DNA of 64,000 nucleotides from Baekduia alba (GTDB lineage Bacteria; Actinomycetota; Thermoleophilia; Solirubrobacterales; Solirubrobacteraceae), in assembly GCF_028416635.1 (NCBI RefSeq), contig NZ_CP114013.1:2418001-2482000 (forward strand). Direction: 5' to 3'. Positions within the stretch are counted from its first letter, which is position 1, and every line of letters begins with the position of its first letter. Under the pieces are notes generated by a model. The model made no database searches and had not been told where the DNA came from. It worked only from the letters and a program-made list of their open reading frames with translations. Shown here piece by piece: positions 60,736 through 64,000 of this stretch. The translations under genes were made by a program, and so were the position numbers.

Positions 60736-60752
60736 CCTTTCGGCTCGAAAGG
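60736..60752. promoter_or_regulatory. Perfect inverted repeat upstream of a GNAT gene
   Basis: CCTTTCG, loop GCT, CGAAAGG, AT-richer than its surroundings. It sits 9 nt before the minus-strand GTG, so it could be an operator or a hairpin that hides the translation start. Confidence 0.45.
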
Positions 60753-60951
60753 GAGAACGACGGGCCGGGCGCGTCGCGCGCGCCGGGGCGATGCGAGGGA
60801 TATGGAGCCGCGGCGGGCGGCTAGCGCACCATGCCGGCGGCCATCTGGGAACGCGTCGTCTGCAGAGGCCTCGCGCCGAACCTACCAACCGCGTCGCCGG
60901 CCGTCGAGCGCTCGCCGGCCGCGCAGACCGCTGGCCCGCCCGACGCGCGGC

Positions 60952-60957
60952 TAGCAT
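60952..60957 (+). promoter_or_regulatory. -10 box of thiD
   Basis: TAGCAT lies 8 nt before the thiD ATG. The predicted leaderless start leaves no room for a TPP riboswitch. Confidence 0.5.
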
Positions 60958-60965
60958 CGCTCGCG

Positions 60966-61832
<867 letters not shown>

Positions 61833-61875
61833 CCGCGGCCAAAGGCCTCGCAAGAGCGCCAAAGCGCCCAAACCC

Positions 61876-61893
61876 TGCCACGGAGACCGTGCA
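61876..61893 (+). terminator. Small hairpin after thiD
   Basis: TGC, bulged C, ACGG, loop AGA, CCGT, GCA. It lies 43 bases after the thiD stop and before the -10 box of the next gene. Confidence 0.4.
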
Positions 61894-61931
61894 ACGTCGC
61901 TCAGCGCCGCTCCCGGGCGCCGTCCCTTTGC

Positions 61932-61937
61932 CATAAT
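61932..61937 (+). promoter_or_regulatory. -10 box of the small gene at 61945
   Basis: CATAAT exactly 7 nt before the GTG start. Confidence 0.55.
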
Positions 61938-61944
61938 CCGGCCG

Positions 61945-62193
61945 GTGAGGTTCCTGCGCATGAAGCCTGGTCATGGCGAGGTCCTCCTGGCCGAGGGTGA
62001 CGTCGAGGTCGCCGCCGAGGAGCAGCTGCTCCTGGACGAGTTCCGGCGCCAGCTCGACGAGGGTATGTGGGCCGCCGTCCCGACCACCTCCGAGGCCGGC
62101 CGCCGCGAGGCCCAGATGGTCAAGGCCTTCGGCGACATCCCGCGCGACGCCGATCGCGTGATCTTCTTCCCGCGCGCCGCCGGCGGACGGTAG
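61945..62193 (+). CDS. Small conserved-looking protein, unknown
   Basis: 82 residues from GTG (VRFLRMKPGHGEVLLAEGDV). Acidic, probably alpha/beta: strand VLLAEGDVEV, helix EEQLLLDEFRRQLDE, then strand DADRVIFFPRAAGG. An ATG six codons in is possible, but the CATAAT box 7 nt before the GTG favours the longer form. It leads, 22 bases later, into a membrane-anchored protein gene and probably forms an operon with it. No family recognised. Confidence 0.65.
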   Translation: MRFLRMKPGHGEVLLAEGDVEVAAEEQLLLDEFRRQLDEGMWAAVPTTSEAGRREAQMVKAFGDIPRDADRVIFFPRAAGGR

Positions 62194-62215
62194 CCCGACC
62201 CGACCCGACGCAGCC

Positions 62216-62836
62216 ATGGTCCTCGCCCTCAGCGCCACCCTCATCGTCATCGTGGCCCTGCTGTGGGAGGTCGCGGCACCCCGCGTCGTGGAGACCTACC
62301 GGCGCCACAAGGCACGCCGCGCGCTCGTCCCGGTCGACGTCTACGACCCCGGCCGCGAGCGCCGCGCCGAGCAGCGCGCCCGCCAGCTGCTGCGCTCCTG
62401 CGTCAACGACGAGGAGTGGGAGATGTACCGCGAGCTCGGCTTCATCCGGGTCTGGGGCGCGCTCGCGTCCGGCCCCGAGCAGGGCGGGACGCAGGCCACG
62501 CGCGCCGGTGCGCCGTACGCCTACATCATCTACCCGCACAAGCCGGTCGTCGCCTACCTGCCGCAGACCCGCGAGCTGCTGGCCGAGTACTGCGTGGCCT
62601 TCCCGGACGAGACGCGCCCCTACGGCTCGGCGCGCCTGCCGGACTCCGACGACGCGCTGGCCAAGTGGATGGCCTTGACTGGCGACGAGCGCCACCTCGT
62701 CTCCCAGGCCAACATGCACCTGCCCGGGCGCCAGATCGACCCCAAGCAGGTCCGCCGCGACCTGTGGCGCCTGACGCAGTGGGAGCAGTCCCGCCTGCGC
62801 CGCCTGGCGCGCGAGCAGCGCACCCCCGCGCCCTAG
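62216..62836 (+). CDS. Membrane-anchored protein, unknown
   Basis: 206 residues. One N-terminal helix (about 2-22, LALSATLIVIVALLWEVAAP), a basic stretch (RRHKARRALVP), then a soluble domain. Conserved-looking parts are RQLLRSCVNDEEWEMYRELGFIRVWG, YAYIIYPHKPVVAYLPQTREL and AKWMALTGDERHLVSQANMHLPGR. Similar proteins occur in Actinobacteria, but no function is known to me. The soluble part is cytoplasmic if the positive-inside rule holds. Confidence 0.7.
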   Translation: MVLALSATLIVIVALLWEVAAPRVVETYRRHKARRALVPVDVYDPGRERRAEQRARQLLRSCVNDEEWEMYRELGFIRVWGALASGPEQGGTQATRAGAPYAYIIYPHKPVVAYLPQTRELLAEYCVAFPDETRPYGSARLPDSDDALAKWMALTGDERHLVSQANMHLPGRQIDPKQVRRDLWRLTQWEQSRLRRLAREQRTPAP

Positions 62837-62880
62837 CCGCCGCGGCGCGGCGAGCGGGCGAGAACCCGCCGCCCCGCGGG

Positions 62881-62886
62881 TAGGGT
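62881..62886 (+). promoter_or_regulatory. -10 box of ilvD
   Basis: TAGGGT exactly 7 nt before the ilvD ATG. Confidence 0.55.
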
Positions 62887-62893
62887 CGGGCTC

Positions 62894-64000
62894 ATGAGCG
62901 CCACGACCGACTTCGACCTCAAGCACAAGTCCCGGGCCCTCACCGACGGCCCGCAGCGGGCCGCCGCGCGCGCCTACCTCAAGGGCATCGGCTACTCCGA
63001 CGAGGACCTCGCCAAGCCGATCGTCGGCGTCGCGAACACGTGGATCGAGACGATGCCGTGCAACTTCCACCTGCGCGCGCTGGCCAAGCACGTCAAGGAC
63101 GGGATCCGCGCGGCGGGCGCGACGCCGATGGAGCTCAACACCATCGCCATCTCCGACGGCATCACGATGGGCACCTCGGGGATGAAGACGAGCCTCGTCT
63201 CCCGCGAGGTGATCGCCGACTCGATCGAGCTCGTCGCCCGCGGCCACCTCTTCGACGCCGTCATCGCCCTGAGCGGCTGCGACAAGACGATCCCCGGGAC
63301 CGTGATGGCGCTCGCGCGCCTGGACCTGCCGAGCGTCATGGTCTACGGCGGCTCGATCCGCCCCGGCACGTTCGAGGGCCGCGACGTCACGATCATGGAC
63401 GTCTTCGAGGCCGTCGGCGCGCACGCGTCGGGCCGCATGACGGACGCCCAGCTGAACGAGCTCGAGGGCGTCGCGAGCCCGGGCGCCGGCGCCTGCGGCG
63501 GCCAGTTCACGGCCAATACCATGGCCATGGCCTTCGAGGTGCTGGGCATCAGCCCGGCCGGCAGCGCGATGGTCCCGGCCGAGCACAAGGCCAAGCGCGA
63601 GGTCGCGTTCGAGGCCGGCCGGCTCGTGGTCGACGTTCTGCGCCGCGGCGTCACCGCCCGCCAGATCATCACCAAGCCCGCGTTGGAGAACGCGATCGCC
63701 GCGGTCGCGACCTCCGGCGGCTCGACCAACGCCGTCCTGCACCTGCTGGCCGTCGCCAAGGAGGCGGGGATCGCGCTCAGCATCGACGAGTTCGACGCGA
63801 TCTCCACCGCCACGCCGCTGCTGTGCGACCTCAAGCCGGGCGGCGCCTACAACGCCGTGGACCTCTTCGCGGCCGGCGGCGTGCCGCTCGTGATGGCGCG
63901 CCTCAGCGCCATGGGGCGCCTGCACCGCGACGCGATCACCGTCACCGGCCAGACCGTGGGGGAGATCGCCGACGCCGCGACCGAGACCCCGGGCCAGCCG
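62894..64000 (+). CDS. ilvD: Dihydroxy-acid dehydratase (3' end outside window)
   Basis: 369 residues visible of about 560. Iron-sulphur and active-site motifs: ETMPCNFHL, ISDGITMGTSGMKTSLVSREVIADSIE, LSGCDKTIPGT and GACGGQFTANTMAM, then TSGGSTNAVLHLLAVAKEAG. It makes the 2-oxoacid precursors of valine, leucine and isoleucine. It starts a new transcription unit with a TAGGGT box 7 nt before ATG. Confidence 0.97.
   Translation, partial: MSATTDFDLKHKSRALTDGPQRAAARAYLKGIGYSDEDLAKPIVGVANTWIETMPCNFHLRALAKHVKDGIRAAGATPMELNTIAISDGITMGTSGMKTSLVSREVIADSIELVARGHLFDAVIALSGCDKTIPGTVMALARLDLPSVMVYGGSIRPGTFEGRDVTIMDVFEAVGAHASGRMTDAQLNELEGVASPGAGACGGQFTANTMAMAFEVLGISPAGSAMVPAEHKAKREVAFEAGRLVVDVLRRGVTARQIITKPALENAIAAVATSGGSTNAVLHLLAVAKEAGIALSIDEFDAISTATPLLCDLKPGGAYNAVDLFAAGGVPLVMARLSAMGRLHRDAITVTGQTVGEIADAATETPGQP

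Noticed and set aside
60727-60965. TPP riboswitch before thiD
   Set aside because: No aptamer-like sequence seen, and the -10 box 8 nt before ATG leaves no leader.

Overview
This 64-kb window is chromosomal DNA of a very GC-rich actinobacterium. Gene order and protein signatures (yceD/rpmF/plsX/acpP/rnc/smc/ftsY, ffh/rpsP/KH/rimM/trmD/rplS/lepB/rnhB, comM-dprA, and a coaD-linked coiled-coil protein like Mycobacterium Rv2927c) suggest the Thermoleophilia/Solirubrobacterales lineage. That placement is inferred from family resemblance; no search was run. No tRNA, rRNA, CRISPR array, prophage, transposase or plasmid gene was seen. Nearly all of the window is housekeeping sequence in short, tightly overlapping operons.

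Layout. (1) 1-7453: cell-envelope glycan block. A minus-strand operon (GT2 glycosyltransferase, methyltransferase, flippase-like protein) diverges from three membrane glycosyltransferase-like proteins, the first two being paralogues. (2) 7572-11438: riboflavin operon ribD-ribE-ribBA-ribH plus a small membrane protein. It is followed by a convergent Ser/Thr kinase. (3) 13558-20032: rpmB, a FakA/YloV-like DAK2 protein, recG-rsmD-coaD, a coiled-coil protein, a macro-domain protein and acylphosphatase. (4) 20033-25447: ABC exporter, NarL-type two-component system, and a TetR/short-chain dehydrogenase divergent pair. (5) 25488-34496: YhaN/YhaO-like DNA-repair pair, an unknown protein, acyl-CoA synthetase and zinc alcohol dehydrogenase. 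(6) 34525-44512: yceD, then an opposed block of a small protein and two GNAT genes, then rpmF-plsX-acpP-rnc-smc, a secreted Cys-rich protein, a GNAT and ftsY. (7) 44668-53204: NfeD plus SPFH protein, a secreted beta-rich protein, ffh, and the rpsP to rnhB translation/secretion cluster. (8) 53284-64000: FHA protein, a giant Ig-like repeat surface protein, comM-dprA, a GNAT, thiD, two unknown genes and the 5' part of ilvD.

Two window-wide signals go beyond gene content. First, a repeat made of two adjacent hairpins, each with a GCCC-AGR-GGGC core, occurs in four copies at three places. One copy is inside a coding region, one overlaps a stop codon, and two lie in tandem between convergent genes and supply both stop codons. 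The stems differ between copies but keep pairing. Second, most transcription-unit starts have a TANNNT (-10-like) box 6-12 nt before the start codon, most often 7-8 nt. This predicts widespread leaderless mRNAs.

Other points of note: an RNase III and a TrmD with substitutions at expected catalytic positions, a repeated 3' end of ftsY, long perfect hairpins without T-tracts at convergent gene ends, and a well-defined TTGACA-N17-TACATT-N7-ATG promoter overlapped by a palindromic operator candidate next to a TetR gene.
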